A stretch of 64,000 nucleotides of DNA from Nitrosopumilaceae archaeon (GCA_005798405.1 SYJQ01000028.1:124001-188000), one strand, 5' to 3'; positions 30,269 through 40,543 are shown, numbered from the stretch's first letter. The notes: a model not told the origin generated them from the sequence alone. Numbers and translations are program-made.

Positions 30269-30393
30269 AATAATCAGTAAACTGATCGAATAACGTTTTT
30301 CAAATTGGTTATTAACGTTTAGCGGTTAAAGAGAAAACACATGTGTGAAATTAACACAAGATATTTAACCATAATTAGGATGGATGTAACGTT

Positions 30394-31239
30394 ATGGTAG
30401 TAGATAACAAAGCAACTATCACGTATGTACAGTTACTAAAAGAAGATCTTGTAATTATCAGATTAGTACCAAAAGATGGTCCAGTTCCAGAATATCAAGC
30501 GGGTCAGTTTATCACATTAGGATTACCAAATCCTGTAGAAGGTGGAAAAATTGTTAGAAGAGCATATTCAATTGCCTCTCATCCTGAAAACAGAAAATAT
30601 GTTGAGCTTGTGATTAGATGGGTAAGAAAACCACTGCCAGGTAGATTGACCACACAGATATTCAATGCAAAAGAAAATGATGAGATTTTATGGTTAAAAC
30701 CTACAGGTAGAGCACTTTTGATAAATGAGACGCTTCCGAATGGAGAAAAAGATAACAGGAGAATTATTTGTATTGGGGGAGGAACAGGTCTCGCACCGTT
30801 TGTCAGTTTTGCACAACATCTGCATGATACCGGAGATAAGCGAGAAATTATTGTTCTTCATGGTGCAAGTTATGTTGATGAATTAAGTTACAAAGAATTG
30901 CTAACAGATTTAGAAAATGAAAGTAGAGCAAGAGGAAAAGATCAATGGAATTTCAAATACAGAGCAGCTATCAGTAGACCACAGGAATGGTTCAACAGAT
31001 CGTGGTCAGGTCAGGTTGGAAGAGTTGAAACATTTCTTAGACCTAGAGATAATGGAATTTCACCATTAGAAGAGTTGATTGGGGATAAAATCACCAAAGA
31101 AAATACAATGTTTTATGTTTGTGGTTGGCAAGGAACAATTGATGGTGTAATGGATTTCTTAAAACCAAAAGGTTTCGTTACAGAACATGATAAGCGTTCA
31201 GATGGAAGTTTTGAAGTAAAATACGAATCTTACGGATAA
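30394..31239 (+). CDS. Ferredoxin-NADP reductase-like FAD/NAD(P) oxidoreductase (paralogue)
   Basis: RRAYSIASHP, GGGTGLAPFVSF; co-linear with 19118..19957. Confidence 0.88.
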   Translation: MVVDNKATITYVQLLKEDLVIIRLVPKDGPVPEYQAGQFITLGLPNPVEGGKIVRRAYSIASHPENRKYVELVIRWVRKPLPGRLTTQIFNAKENDEILWLKPTGRALLINETLPNGEKDNRRIICIGGGTGLAPFVSFAQHLHDTGDKREIIVLHGASYVDELSYKELLTDLENESRARGKDQWNFKYRAAISRPQEWFNRSWSGQVGRVETFLRPRDNGISPLEELIGDKITKENTMFYVCGWQGTIDGVMDFLKPKGFVTEHDKRSDGSFEVKYESYG

Positions 31240-31283
31240 TCAATTTTTTAAAGAAATAAAATCTTCGAATAATTCTTACTATT

Positions 31284-31357
31284 GGGGACGTAGGTTAGCT
31301 TGGTATACTGCCAGCCTCGGGTGCTGGAGATCATGGGTTCAAATCCCATCGTTCCCA
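31284..31357 (+). tRNA. tRNA-Pro(CGG)
   Basis: Acceptor GGGGACG/CGTTCCC, anticodon loop CTCGGGT. Confidence 0.9.
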
Positions 31358-31408
31358 TATTCTGAGAAAGTCAATCATTGAAATATGACATTTTTTTAGT
31401 TAGTATAG

Positions 31409-32011
31409 TTGATAACTGCTCTATATCTAGCACATCTAAATCCAGTAACCAATGCACATGTTGAAATAATTAATGAATTAAAAAATAATGCAGATATTGT
31501 AAAAGTCATGCCTGTTGTTTTTAAATTAGGAGAAAGTGAAATTAATAGTAAAAGCTTCCCATTTAATTTTGAGATAAGGAAAAAAATGCTTACATCGATT
31601 TTTGGTAATTCTATTTTAGTTACTGATGATTATGCATTTTTTGCTCCTTTTAAAAAATACATGCCACCATTATTATCACCTAGATCGTGGGAATTACGAA
31701 AACAAATACTCAGAGGAGTGCAAGGTGATTTTTTTTCATATACGGGGGACAAGGCAGAAGGATACATGCTGAAAATATACAGATTAAAACCCAAAGTAGG
31801 ACAAAGAAGGACATTATCAGCAGCATCTGTAAAAAAAAGTCTCTATGATTCAGCATTAGGAATGGAATCAAATTGGAAAAAAGATGTTCCAGAAAGTGTT
31901 GTGAGAATTATTGAAGAAAATTGGGACATAATTAAGAAATTTTCAGATTCAGAAGATAAAACAACCCGAATTTTAGGAATGAAATTTCCAAAAGACGGAT
32001 GGTCCAAGTAA
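31409..32011 (+). CDS. Nucleotidyltransferase (NMN adenylyltransferase-like)
   Basis: LYLAHLNPVTNAHVEII (TxxH-type motif)...RTLSAASVKKSL; TTG start. Confidence 0.72.
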   Translation: MITALYLAHLNPVTNAHVEIINELKNNADIVKVMPVVFKLGESEINSKSFPFNFEIRKKMLTSIFGNSILVTDDYAFFAPFKKYMPPLLSPRSWELRKQILRGVQGDFFSYTGDKAEGYMLKIYRLKPKVGQRRTLSAASVKKSLYDSALGMESNWKKDVPESVVRIIEENWDIIKKFSDSEDKTTRILGMKFPKDGWSK

Positions 32012-32103
32012 AATTATCAAAAAACTACTATTTTTAGAAAAACAGAGTTTTTGATATTAAAAATAAAGATTAGAATAGAAAAAATAAAACAAGCTTCAAA
32101 AGA

Positions 32104-32169
32104 TTATTTCTTTTTTGAAGCCTTTTTGGTTGTTGTCTTTTTAGCTGCTGCTTTTTTCTTTGCTGCCAT
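32104..32169 (-). CDS. 21-aa Lys/Ala/Thr-rich micropeptide candidate
   Basis: Manual translation MAAKKKAAAKKTTTKKASKKK*. Confidence 0.5.
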   Translation of the reverse strand: MAAKKKAAAKKTTTKKASKKK

Positions 32170-32514
32170 AATTGAAACGATGATTTACTAGAATTTCTAC
32201 AGGTGAAATTAAAAAAATTACACAAAATGGGTGATGTTCGGAATACAATTTTAAAACATTTTGAAAAAGAAAAAATGATCATAGATCAAAATCAGATCTA
32301 TATTTTTAGCATTTTTATCTTCATTTTTTTATCATCTCCAGATTATTGAAATTATCAAATCAATAATAACATGAAAATTTGAATAATTCAAAAACATCTT
32401 CAAATTTTAGTATTTTTATCAAATCAGAATATGTCTCAATTCAAGGTTTTAAAGAAAATATCAAAAACAGGAGTTTCCAGAATAGATTAATTACTGATAT
32501 GATGGGTATTTTTT

Positions 32515-33432
32515 ATGAGTTTACCCCTTTCAAAATATGTTTGGTTTGATGGAAAATTTGTCACATTAGACAAGGCCAATGTTCCAATCACAACACATGC
32601 AATTCACTATGGAACATCGGTTTTTGAGGGAATACGAGCATATTGGAATGGGAAAAATCTTTTTGTCTTTAGATTGGATGAACACATTAAGCGATTTAGA
32701 AGATCAGGGCAATTCTATAATATTTCACTTAATTTTTCAGATAAAATTATCAGTAATGCAATAATTGAAATTTGTAAAAAAAATAAAATAAAAAAATCAT
32801 GTTATATTAGACCTTTTTATTTTGTGGGAAATTACGGAATAAATCTACATGTAACAGAAAAGGCACCAACTAATGTTGCAATTTTCACATTCCCATTTGG
32901 GGATTTATTTAACAAAAATGGAATTACTGCAGGAGTTGTATCATGGAGAAAATTTTCAGATATGTCAACACCGCCACAAGCAAAGATGGGAGGAAATTAT
33001 CTTAATTCAATTATAGCAACACAAGAAGCAAAAAGGAACGGTTTTGATGAAGCGATATTATTAGATCATAATGGAAATGTAAGTGAAGCACCAGGTGAAA
33101 ATATTTTCATTGTAAGAGAAGATAAGCTAATTACGCCACCATTATCATCATCCGCTTTGAATGGAATTACACGAGATGCAATAATAAAAATTGCAGGTGA
33201 TCTTGACATAGATATAACAGAAACTGAAATTGCAAGAAGTGAATTGACTATTTCTGATGAAATTTTTCTTACTGGTACTGCAGCTGAAATTACTCCAATT
33301 ATTTTGATGGACGGTAAAAAAGTAGGAGATGGTAAGCCTGGAGACATTACTAAAAAAATGATGAGTGCATATACGGACATAGTAATGAACAAAAACCAGA
33401 ATTACGCTCATTGGTTAACTGCGGTGTATTAA
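32515..33432 (+). CDS. ilvE: Branched-chain amino acid aminotransferase
   Basis: HAIHYGTSVFEGIRAY; EAILLDHNGNVSEAPGENIFIV. Confidence 0.93.
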   Translation: MSLPLSKYVWFDGKFVTLDKANVPITTHAIHYGTSVFEGIRAYWNGKNLFVFRLDEHIKRFRRSGQFYNISLNFSDKIISNAIIEICKKNKIKKSCYIRPFYFVGNYGINLHVTEKAPTNVAIFTFPFGDLFNKNGITAGVVSWRKFSDMSTPPQAKMGGNYLNSIIATQEAKRNGFDEAILLDHNGNVSEAPGENIFIVREDKLITPPLSSSALNGITRDAIIKIAGDLDIDITETEIARSELTISDEIFLTGTAAEITPIILMDGKKVGDGKPGDITKKMMSAYTDIVMNKNQNYAHWLTAVY

Positions 33433-34368
33433 ATGAAAATTGTTCAAATTGGTACTGGTGGATGGGGCAAAAATCACACTAGAATATTATCACAGTTAGG
33501 AGTTCTCTCTGCAGTTTGTGATGTAAATGCTGAAAGAAGTAAGGAATACGGTGAAAAATATTCGGTGAATCATTATAGTTCATTAGATGATTTGATCAGA
33601 TCTGAAGAATTTGATGGGGCTTTTGTTGTGACGCCGACTTCAACTCATACAGAAATTGCTACAAAATTGCTTGAGGTAAAAAAACATGTATTTGTGGAAA
33701 AACCAATGACATACAAATCAGAAGACGGTCAAAAAATAGCAGAGTTAGCAGAAAAAAATAAAGTAATACTGACATGTGGGTATATCGAACGTTTTAATCC
33801 TGCAGTAGACATAGTAAAAAAATTTGTTAAAGAAAAAAAGTTTGGAGAACTAGTAATGCTTGAATTTCATCGAGAGAATAGGATGCCACTACATATCAAA
33901 GATGTTGGAATAATTTACGATACTTCTGTACATGACATAGATACTGCAAATTGGTTGTTTGATGATATGCCTCAGGTAGTTTTTGCAAGATCAGGCAGGA
34001 TAAATCATGAGCATGAAGATTTTGCAAGCATAATGCTCGGATACAAAAACGATAAAGTGGCGATAATTTCATCAAATTGGATTACACCAAAGAGAGTCAG
34101 AACATTTACCGCTGTTTGTACGGATGCAATAATCACATCAGATTTTATTTCACAGGAAGTAAAAGTAGAGAAAAAAGAAGAGACAGAAATTCCTCGCAAT
34201 GAGAAACAAGAACCATTACTGTTAGAAATTCAAAGTTTTCTTGGAGCTATAGAAGGAAAAAATGACATAATTGTAAAATCACAGCAGGCAGTAAATGTAA
34301 CAAAAATAGCAGAAGCTGCACTTTTATCCAGCCAAAAAGGAATACCAATCTATCTGAATTTAAAATGA
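33433..34368 (+). CDS. Gfo/Idh/MocA-family oxidoreductase
   Basis: GTGGWGKNHTRIL Rossmann; FVEKPMT. Confidence 0.9.
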   Translation: MKIVQIGTGGWGKNHTRILSQLGVLSAVCDVNAERSKEYGEKYSVNHYSSLDDLIRSEEFDGAFVVTPTSTHTEIATKLLEVKKHVFVEKPMTYKSEDGQKIAELAEKNKVILTCGYIERFNPAVDIVKKFVKEKKFGELVMLEFHRENRMPLHIKDVGIIYDTSVHDIDTANWLFDDMPQVVFARSGRINHEHEDFASIMLGYKNDKVAIISSNWITPKRVRTFTAVCTDAIITSDFISQEVKVEKKEETEIPRNEKQEPLLLEIQSFLGAIEGKNDIIVKSQQAVNVTKIAEAALLSSQKGIPIYLNLK

Positions 34369-34634
34369 ATAAAGCAATGATGAATATTTTGGCATGTCCT
34401 ATAGACAAAAATCATCCTTTGGAATTATATGAAATTAAAGAAAAAAACAATGTTGTTTCAGAAGGTGCATTATTTTGTTCCAAATGCTCTAGATTTTATC
34501 CCATAATTGAAGAAATACCAATAATGTTACCAGATGAGTTAAGAAATAAGGAACAAGAAATACAATTCCTTACAAGCAATAAGAAAAACTTGCCTGAAAA
34601 AATTATTAGTATGGCAAAGCCATGGCATTTGTGA
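34365..34634 (+). CDS. Trm112-like zinc-ribbon protein
   Basis: NILACPIDKNHPLELY...FCSKCSRFYPIIEEIPIMLPDE. Confidence 0.85.
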   Translation: MNKAMMNILACPIDKNHPLELYEIKEKNNVVSEGALFCSKCSRFYPIIEEIPIMLPDELRNKEQEIQFLTSNKKNLPEKIISMAKPWHL

Positions 34635-34639
34635 TATAA

Positions 34640-35116
34640 TTGGTTACTAATTTTATTTCAGAAAAAGCAAAAATTGGAGATAATGTAAAGATTTGGCATT
34701 TTTCATATATTGGGGATAATGTAGAAATTGGAAATAATGTAAAGATTGGTTCACTTGTACATATTGATTATAATGTAAAAATTGGAGATAATACAAAGAT
34801 AGAAGGGCAAGCATACATTCCACCACTTTCAAGAATTGGAAAAAATGTTTTCATAGGACCTGCAGCTGTATTGACAAATGATCCATACCCAATGTGTGAA
34901 AAAATGATCGGAGTTACAATTGAAGATAATGCAGTGATTGGAGCACGAGCTGTCATCAAGGCAGGAGTAACAATTGGGAAGAATAGCGTTGTTGCGATGG
35001 GGGCAGTAGTAACCAGAGATGTCCCTGAAGATTCTGTAGTCATAGGAGTTCCAGCTACAATAAGATACACTCGTAAAGAATACGATAAAAAGCAAAGACA
35101 GTGGATGGAAAGTTAG
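34640..35116 (+). CDS. Hexapeptide-repeat acyltransferase (sugar N-acetyltransferase-like)
   Basis: Left-handed beta-helix repeats IGDNVKI/IGNNVKI/IGKNVFI. Confidence 0.88.
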   Translation: MVTNFISEKAKIGDNVKIWHFSYIGDNVEIGNNVKIGSLVHIDYNVKIGDNTKIEGQAYIPPLSRIGKNVFIGPAAVLTNDPYPMCEKMIGVTIEDNAVIGARAVIKAGVTIGKNSVVAMGAVVTRDVPEDSVVIGVPATIRYTRKEYDKKQRQWMES

Positions 35117-35343
35117 TATTTTATCTCTTTTTTGAAAATCCAGTTTTTTAATTTCGACAACACCAAAATCCAAACTACTACTAGAATTATTGCGATGATT
35201 GCTTTAAGTACAGAAGTCAATAACAAATCTAAATCACCATAGCCAGAGATAGAAAAAGGGCCTAAAATTGCCACAAGGATTCCACCTCCAGCAAGAATCA
35301 GAATCCACATTACAAACAGAAATCCAAAAAGACCTATCTTCAA
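35113..35343 (-). CDS. Small two-TM membrane protein
   Basis: Hydrophobic 76-aa ORF, 4-nt overlap with upstream GT4 gene. Confidence 0.65.
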   Translation of the reverse strand: MKIGLFGFLFVMWILILAGGGILVAILGPFSISGYGDLDLLLTSVLKAIIAIILVVVWILVLSKLKNWIFKKEIKY

Positions 35344-36332
35344 ATTACCACTCTCATCATAAATGCAGTAATTATTGCAAGTATTCCTGAAAAAATCGCT
35401 AGTTTAAAAATTGCATACCCAACTTGTTTTTCAGATAATGGACCACCTGCAAGGATCAATCTTACAAGTGTCACAGGTGCAGTCTTATCATTAGTTGCTT
35501 TTAGTTTGAAATCTTCAGTATGTTCAACAGGCTTTCCTTTGATTTGTCTGTGTTCTACGATTCGTTTCATACTTGAGAGAAACAAAAAGGAGTTAATTAT
35601 AGCAGGTAAAAGTGCAACAGCTGCAATAATTTCTACATGGCCAACGATTGCAATTGTACCATACATAGCACCCAAAGTCAAAGCACCAGAATCTCCAGGA
35701 AATATCTTACTTGGAATTTTATGATATTTGTAAAATGCTAATGAAACAAATCCTAAAGGTAAACTGATTATTGCCATTTCATAGTTTTGTAAAATAAACA
35801 ATGCAATGCTTAATGAAAAACTTGCAATGATCATAAAACCACTAGCAACCCCATTTAGTACATCAATAGAATTAATCGTATTACCTGTAACTGGGATCAT
35901 GAAAATTACGAGTCCGAGATAAAGAGCAGGTATTTGGACAGTTCCAAATAAAGGAAATGCTAGATTAGAGTCGTATGTTCCAAGGAAGATTATTGGTGTA
36001 GATGCAATTACTAGAGCAACTGGTTTAAACCATCCACCCATAACCTTTCGATCATCGACATAACCAACTACAAATGCAATAAAACTAGTAATCATTATTG
36101 CAAGAATTTCATTAATTTGGAAGAATCCATACAAAACAAGTTCAGATGCAATAATTCCAGCAATAATTGAAGGACCACCAGGCCTAACTACCATCACATG
36201 ATCTTTTTTGTTCATGTCTTTAACAGCAAGATTTCTTTTTTGTAAAAACTGGATTAGTGGTGGTGTTACAAAATATACTGTAAAAAATGCAACAATGCAT
36301 GAAACTATTGCAGGTATTATTAATTCAGCCAA
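35340..36332 (-). CDS. Glycosyltransferase family 4 (UDP-GlcNAc:dolichyl-phosphate GlcNAc-1-P transferase-like)
   Basis: VVRPGGPSIIAG, GYVDDRKV, NSIDVLNG, KIFPGDSGAL. Confidence 0.88.
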   Translation of the reverse strand: MAELIIPAIVSCIVAFFTVYFVTPPLIQFLQKRNLAVKDMNKKDHVMVVRPGGPSIIAGIIASELVLYGFFQINEILAIMITSFIAFVVGYVDDRKVMGGWFKPVALVIASTPIIFLGTYDSNLAFPLFGTVQIPALYLGLVIFMIPVTGNTINSIDVLNGVASGFMIIASFSLSIALFILQNYEMAIISLPLGFVSLAFYKYHKIPSKIFPGDSGALTLGAMYGTIAIVGHVEIIAAVALLPAIINSFLFLSSMKRIVEHRQIKGKPVEHTEDFKLKATNDKTAPVTLVRLILAGGPLSEKQVGYAIFKLAIFSGILAIITAFMMRVVI

Positions 36333-38459
36333 TTATCTAACCTTACGTAGTTCTGACTTTATGTTATCTGCAATGGTTGAACCAATTTTATCTATTTCTG
36401 CTAATTTATTCACCGGAATTTTTCCTAAATCATCAAGGGTTTTAATTCCATGTTTATAGAGTACTCTTGCTCTTATTCTTCCAATTCCTTTTATTTTTAC
36501 TAAATCTAACAATTCCTCCCTAATACCATACATAATTCGTCGCCGTAGATTTTCTAATTCATCGAGTAAGTCTGCACGCTCAACGTGTTTTGAAATTTCT
36601 CTAAGGCAATAAGATAACCAATCTGCAGTCTCAACCATTCTATGCATATCGCCAGATTCGATTCCAAGATTATCAGAAAGAGTTAATTCAGATGATTCAG
36701 TAATCCAAGACTGCAAAGCAAGTAAACTCCTAGAACAGTCATATTCAGATATCGGTGCTAAAAGCTCAGAAGAATGATTATCTATCATCAAACTTGCAGT
36801 TTCATAGTCTTTTTGTCGAAGTGCGAATTTGGGGAAAAATTCCTCACAATTTGAAATCAAGTGTAAAAATCCAAAAGTATGTTTTCTTTCTTTTGATACA
36901 TTTTCAATGGCATCTCTAAAGTAGGTTGCTGTAAGCGGATCAATGTACAGCATAGATGTCTTTTTTCCAAATTCTGTTGCAGCATATCTTTCACCTTTTT
37001 TAATAATTAAAAATGCGTTTGTAAGGAATCGTAAGGAAATATCAATTGCAAACTTTATTGTTGCTTTTCTTGATTGTAATCCACCTAATGTTTGCAAAAA
37101 GAAATCAAGAATATCTTCTTTTTTAATTCCAGGACTTGTTACAATTACACTCAACACATGAGTTCTCAATGATTTATCATCTGTAATTTTTGATAAAATT
37201 GGTTCAGGTTCTCCATGGACATAGTATTCCATTAGATCTTCACGGTTACCATTTCCAATAATTATTGATTCTCCATAATTATCATATTGTGGTCTGCCAG
37301 CTCTGCCACATAGTTGTTTATATTCCAAAATACTAATTGGTCTATTTCCACCAACTTTTGCGTTGTATCTATTGATATTTGATATGACGACTCTCCTTGC
37401 AGGAAGATTTACACCAGCAGCCAAAGTTGGTGTAGAAGATAATAGTTTAATTGTTCCTTTCCGAAATTCAGTTTCTATTGTTTGTCTGCAATTTTGATTT
37501 AGCCCAGCATGATGAAATGCGACACCTTTTTTTATTAATGTTGCAAGAGTTCTTACTAATTCAGTATGTTCATTATTAGATAGAATTTTTTTTGAGATCT
37601 TTTCTAGTTCTTCTAATTCTTTTTTTTCTAAAAATTGTGAAATAATATCTGCTGCCTTTGTAGCAAGAGCTTTTGAGCGAGTTCTAGTTTCTGCAAAAAC
37701 TAGGGATTGGCCTCCATCTCTTACAGATTGTACGCCTAAATCAATAGGAATCCCACGAATACTGTGCTCAACTTCAAATTTTTTGCCATCACTCATGATT
37801 ACTTCTCCTGAATCATACACGCCCTCAGAAAGAGGTACAGGTCTCCAATCATTTTTTATCAATATACAACCAAGCCAGTTTGCAATCTCATCAGAATTAG
37901 TAATTGTTGCACTCAGACCTACAATTTGAGGCTTAGATACCAATAGTTTTAGTTTTGTTAAGATCATCTCTAATGTTGGTCCCCTACTTTCATCACCAAT
38001 AAGATGAATTTCATCTACAATAACTAACCCTATTTCGTCAATCCATTCAGCACCATGTCTGATTATGGAATCCATCTTCTCATTTGTTAAAATCAACACA
38101 TTATTTTTTTCAAGATTTTTTTCAATGTTTTCAAAATCTCCAGTGGAAATACCGACTCTGATTTTTTTTCCTAGTTCAACTTTTTCGAGTTTTTTAAATT
38201 CGGTAAATTTTTCAGCAGCTAATGCTCTTAGAGGACTAAGATAGATAACCTTACCATTGTTTTTTGAAAGATAACTGATTGCTGCTAGTATTGCTGTAAG
38301 AGTTTTTCCACTTGCAGTTGGTGCAGAAACCAGTATACTTTTTCCGTCAAGCAATCCAGCATCAATACAATCAGCTTGAGGAGGATATAATTTTGAAAAA
38401 CCTTCGGATAATAAAAAATCGATTGCAGGTTTAAGAAGATCTAGTTTTTCTATTTTCAT
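36333..38459 (-). CDS. hel308: Hel308-type superfamily 2 helicase
   Basis: APTASGKT, DEIHLIGDESRG, LCGRAGRPQYD, C-terminal HhH. Confidence 0.92.
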   Translation of the reverse strand: MKIEKLDLLKPAIDFLLSEGFSKLYPPQADCIDAGLLDGKSILVSAPTASGKTLTAILAAISYLSKNNGKVIYLSPLRALAAEKFTEFKKLEKVELGKKIRVGISTGDFENIEKNLEKNNVLILTNEKMDSIIRHGAEWIDEIGLVIVDEIHLIGDESRGPTLEMILTKLKLLVSKPQIVGLSATITNSDEIANWLGCILIKNDWRPVPLSEGVYDSGEVIMSDGKKFEVEHSIRGIPIDLGVQSVRDGGQSLVFAETRTRSKALATKAADIISQFLEKKELEELEKISKKILSNNEHTELVRTLATLIKKGVAFHHAGLNQNCRQTIETEFRKGTIKLLSSTPTLAAGVNLPARRVVISNINRYNAKVGGNRPISILEYKQLCGRAGRPQYDNYGESIIIGNGNREDLMEYYVHGEPEPILSKITDDKSLRTHVLSVIVTSPGIKKEDILDFFLQTLGGLQSRKATIKFAIDISLRFLTNAFLIIKKGERYAATEFGKKTSMLYIDPLTATYFRDAIENVSKERKHTFGFLHLISNCEEFFPKFALRQKDYETASLMIDNHSSELLAPISEYDCSRSLLALQSWITESSELTLSDNLGIESGDMHRMVETADWLSYCLREISKHVERADLLDELENLRRRIMYGIREELLDLVKIKGIGRIRARVLYKHGIKTLDDLGKIPVNKLAEIDKIGSTIADNIKSELRKVR

Positions 38460-40543
38460 ACTCGGTTATAATGACCGGGTTTTGATTCATAAATAGATGC
38501 TTCGCGAAGCATTCTTCTGATATAATTTCGTGCTTCTTCTTCAGAGAACTTTTCTGTCTTTTCTAGTTCCTTAACAAATGCTCTTTCTTCAACTGCAATT
38601 TTATTGTCACCTTCCATTGATTTTAGAATATCCATGAATAATTGCATCTTTGATACTTCACTTCTTGGTCTTCCTTGTAAAACTCCGAGATCTACTTTGC
38701 CAGTATTGACGTCAACACCTGCATCTTGTAACATACTTTGAATCAGAAATATTGCTCTTTCTGCATCTTCTTCTTCTACTTTGTCTTTCATGAGTAATCT
38801 TGCTCTGGCAGTTGAAAGTCGAATAATACCTTCAAGCTGTCTAGGAGTGACTGTGATCATCTCTTCAGATTCTACATTTCTCATTTGGAGATAATATTCA
38901 AGAATCTTTTCTTCTGCTTCTTTTGTCAAATCAGGACTAGATCTTTTTGCATATGAAAGATACTTTGTTAGTGTATCCACATCAATTACAGAACGTTTGT
39001 CAGTTCCCTGTGGTGTATGCAATTCAATGATGTGTCTTGCGATTTTTTCATCTTTTTCTCTTCCTGGAATATCACGTACTACAAAAATTAAGTCAAATCT
39101 AGTCAATAACGGAATTGGTAAATTTACATTTTCAGTGATATTTTTGAATGGATCATATTTTCCATACATTGGGTTTGCAGCTGCTAAAATCGAGGTTCTT
39201 GCATTTAGTGTGGCAACAATACCACCTTTTGCAATACTTGCAGATTGTTGTTCCATAACTTCATGTAGTGCACTTCTATCTTCAGGTTTCATCTTATCAA
39301 ATTCATCAATACATACAAGACCCTGATCACCAAGAACTACAGCACCTGCTTCCAACATCATGATTCCTGTTTTATCACGAACTACAGCTGCTGTAAGACC
39401 TGCTGCAGTTGAACCTCTACCTGAGGTGTACAGTCCTCTTGGTGCTATTCTTGCACAAAATTTTAACATCTCACTTTTTGCAGTACCAGGATCACCAACA
39501 AGAAATACGTTAATGTCACCTCTAATCTTGCTCCCATCGCCAAGCAATCTTTGAGTTGAACCAACAATCAATAACAAAATAGCTTCTTTGATTAGAGATT
39601 GTCCTTGGATGTGAGGTGCAAAAGAATCAATTAATCTCTGATAAACATTAGGACTTTGAGAAAGTGTTTTAATCATCTTTTCATCTTCTGGAGAGATTTC
39701 TTCTCTTTCTATTTTACGTGAAGTCTTAGAACCTCTTCCACCCAAAAATTCAATATTGTTTCCTTCAATTCGTAATCGGTATAATCCACTGTGTCCTCTA
39801 GTTATTCCTGCGATTGATTCTTGTTCTACTCTCACTATTCCAGTAAGAATTATCCTATCACCTGGCCTTGCATTATCCACAAGATCCTGCCTGATTGTTA
39901 CATCAATGTAATGAGGTAATTGACCTGGAGGAAGATCTTCAGGAAGTTCCTGCAATCTAAGAATTTGAAAGTCTATGAATTTGCTGGCTTCAGGTTTTAA
40001 TTCAAAATCTCTATGTTTACAACTTGGATTGTCACATACTATTGGAATTTTTACATCCATTCCCTTTAGCTGAATTACTTTTGTTTGATGTTCATCAGGG
40101 CAGACAAACACGAGTTCTTTTGCTAGTGGTTTTACTTCTGATGCTCTAACTACCATACCTGAAACACTGGTAATATTTCCAATAGTTTCAGCATTAATTT
40201 GTCTTAGACTTCGTTGAAGTGGATAATTTACTAATCTTACACGAACTTCATCTTTTATTTTTTCTGCATAATCAGGAAATCTTGTTTGAAGAGCTTCCTT
40301 TATTGCCCTTGAAAATGCATTTAGAACTCTATCAGGATCTGTTGTAAAAATAATTTCTATTTCAGGTTCTACTACAAGGTCATTATAATCAACAATGATA
40401 AATTTTGCACTCTTTGGCATCATCTCGTCGATTTGCTCGACATACTTGTAACTACCAAACTTGTCTTTGAATCTAGTTAGAAATTCTTTTACTTTATCAG
40501 ATAATGCTGATTCAGTAAAAGTACTAGTTTGAACTTTGCTCAT
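38456..40543 (-). CDS. mcm: Replicative helicase MCM
   Basis: GDPGTAKSEMLKF, CIDEFDKM, LLTRFDLIFVVRD. Confidence 0.96.
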   Translation of the reverse strand: MSKVQTSTFTESALSDKVKEFLTRFKDKFGSYKYVEQIDEMMPKSAKFIIVDYNDLVVEPEIEIIFTTDPDRVLNAFSRAIKEALQTRFPDYAEKIKDEVRVRLVNYPLQRSLRQINAETIGNITSVSGMVVRASEVKPLAKELVFVCPDEHQTKVIQLKGMDVKIPIVCDNPSCKHRDFELKPEASKFIDFQILRLQELPEDLPPGQLPHYIDVTIRQDLVDNARPGDRIILTGIVRVEQESIAGITRGHSGLYRLRIEGNNIEFLGGRGSKTSRKIEREEISPEDEKMIKTLSQSPNVYQRLIDSFAPHIQGQSLIKEAILLLIVGSTQRLLGDGSKIRGDINVFLVGDPGTAKSEMLKFCARIAPRGLYTSGRGSTAAGLTAAVVRDKTGIMMLEAGAVVLGDQGLVCIDEFDKMKPEDRSALHEVMEQQSASIAKGGIVATLNARTSILAAANPMYGKYDPFKNITENVNLPIPLLTRFDLIFVVRDIPGREKDEKIARHIIELHTPQGTDKRSVIDVDTLTKYLSYAKRSSPDLTKEAEEKILEYYLQMRNVESEEMITVTPRQLEGIIRLSTARARLLMKDKVEEEDAERAIFLIQSMLQDAGVDVNTGKVDLGVLQGRPRSEVSKMQLFMDILKSMEGDNKIAVEERAFVKELEKTEKFSEEEARNYIRRMLREASIYESKPGHYNRV

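Noticed and set aside
32070-32282. 70-aa minus ORF MIIFSFSKCFKIVF...
   Set aside because: Low-complexity Lys/Gln/Arg translation in the wrong frame across the AAG/AAA-rich tract; the 21-aa MAAKKK frame is more coherent.
32281-32301. Inverted repeat ATAGATC-N7-GATCTAT followed by T-rich sequence upstream of ilvE
   Set aside because: Only 7-bp AT-rich arms; easily expected by chance in this base composition.
34640-34900. Short repeated AT-rich units (ATTGGAGATAATGTAAAGAT-like)
   Set aside because: Explained by hexapeptide beta-helix repeats of the acyltransferase.
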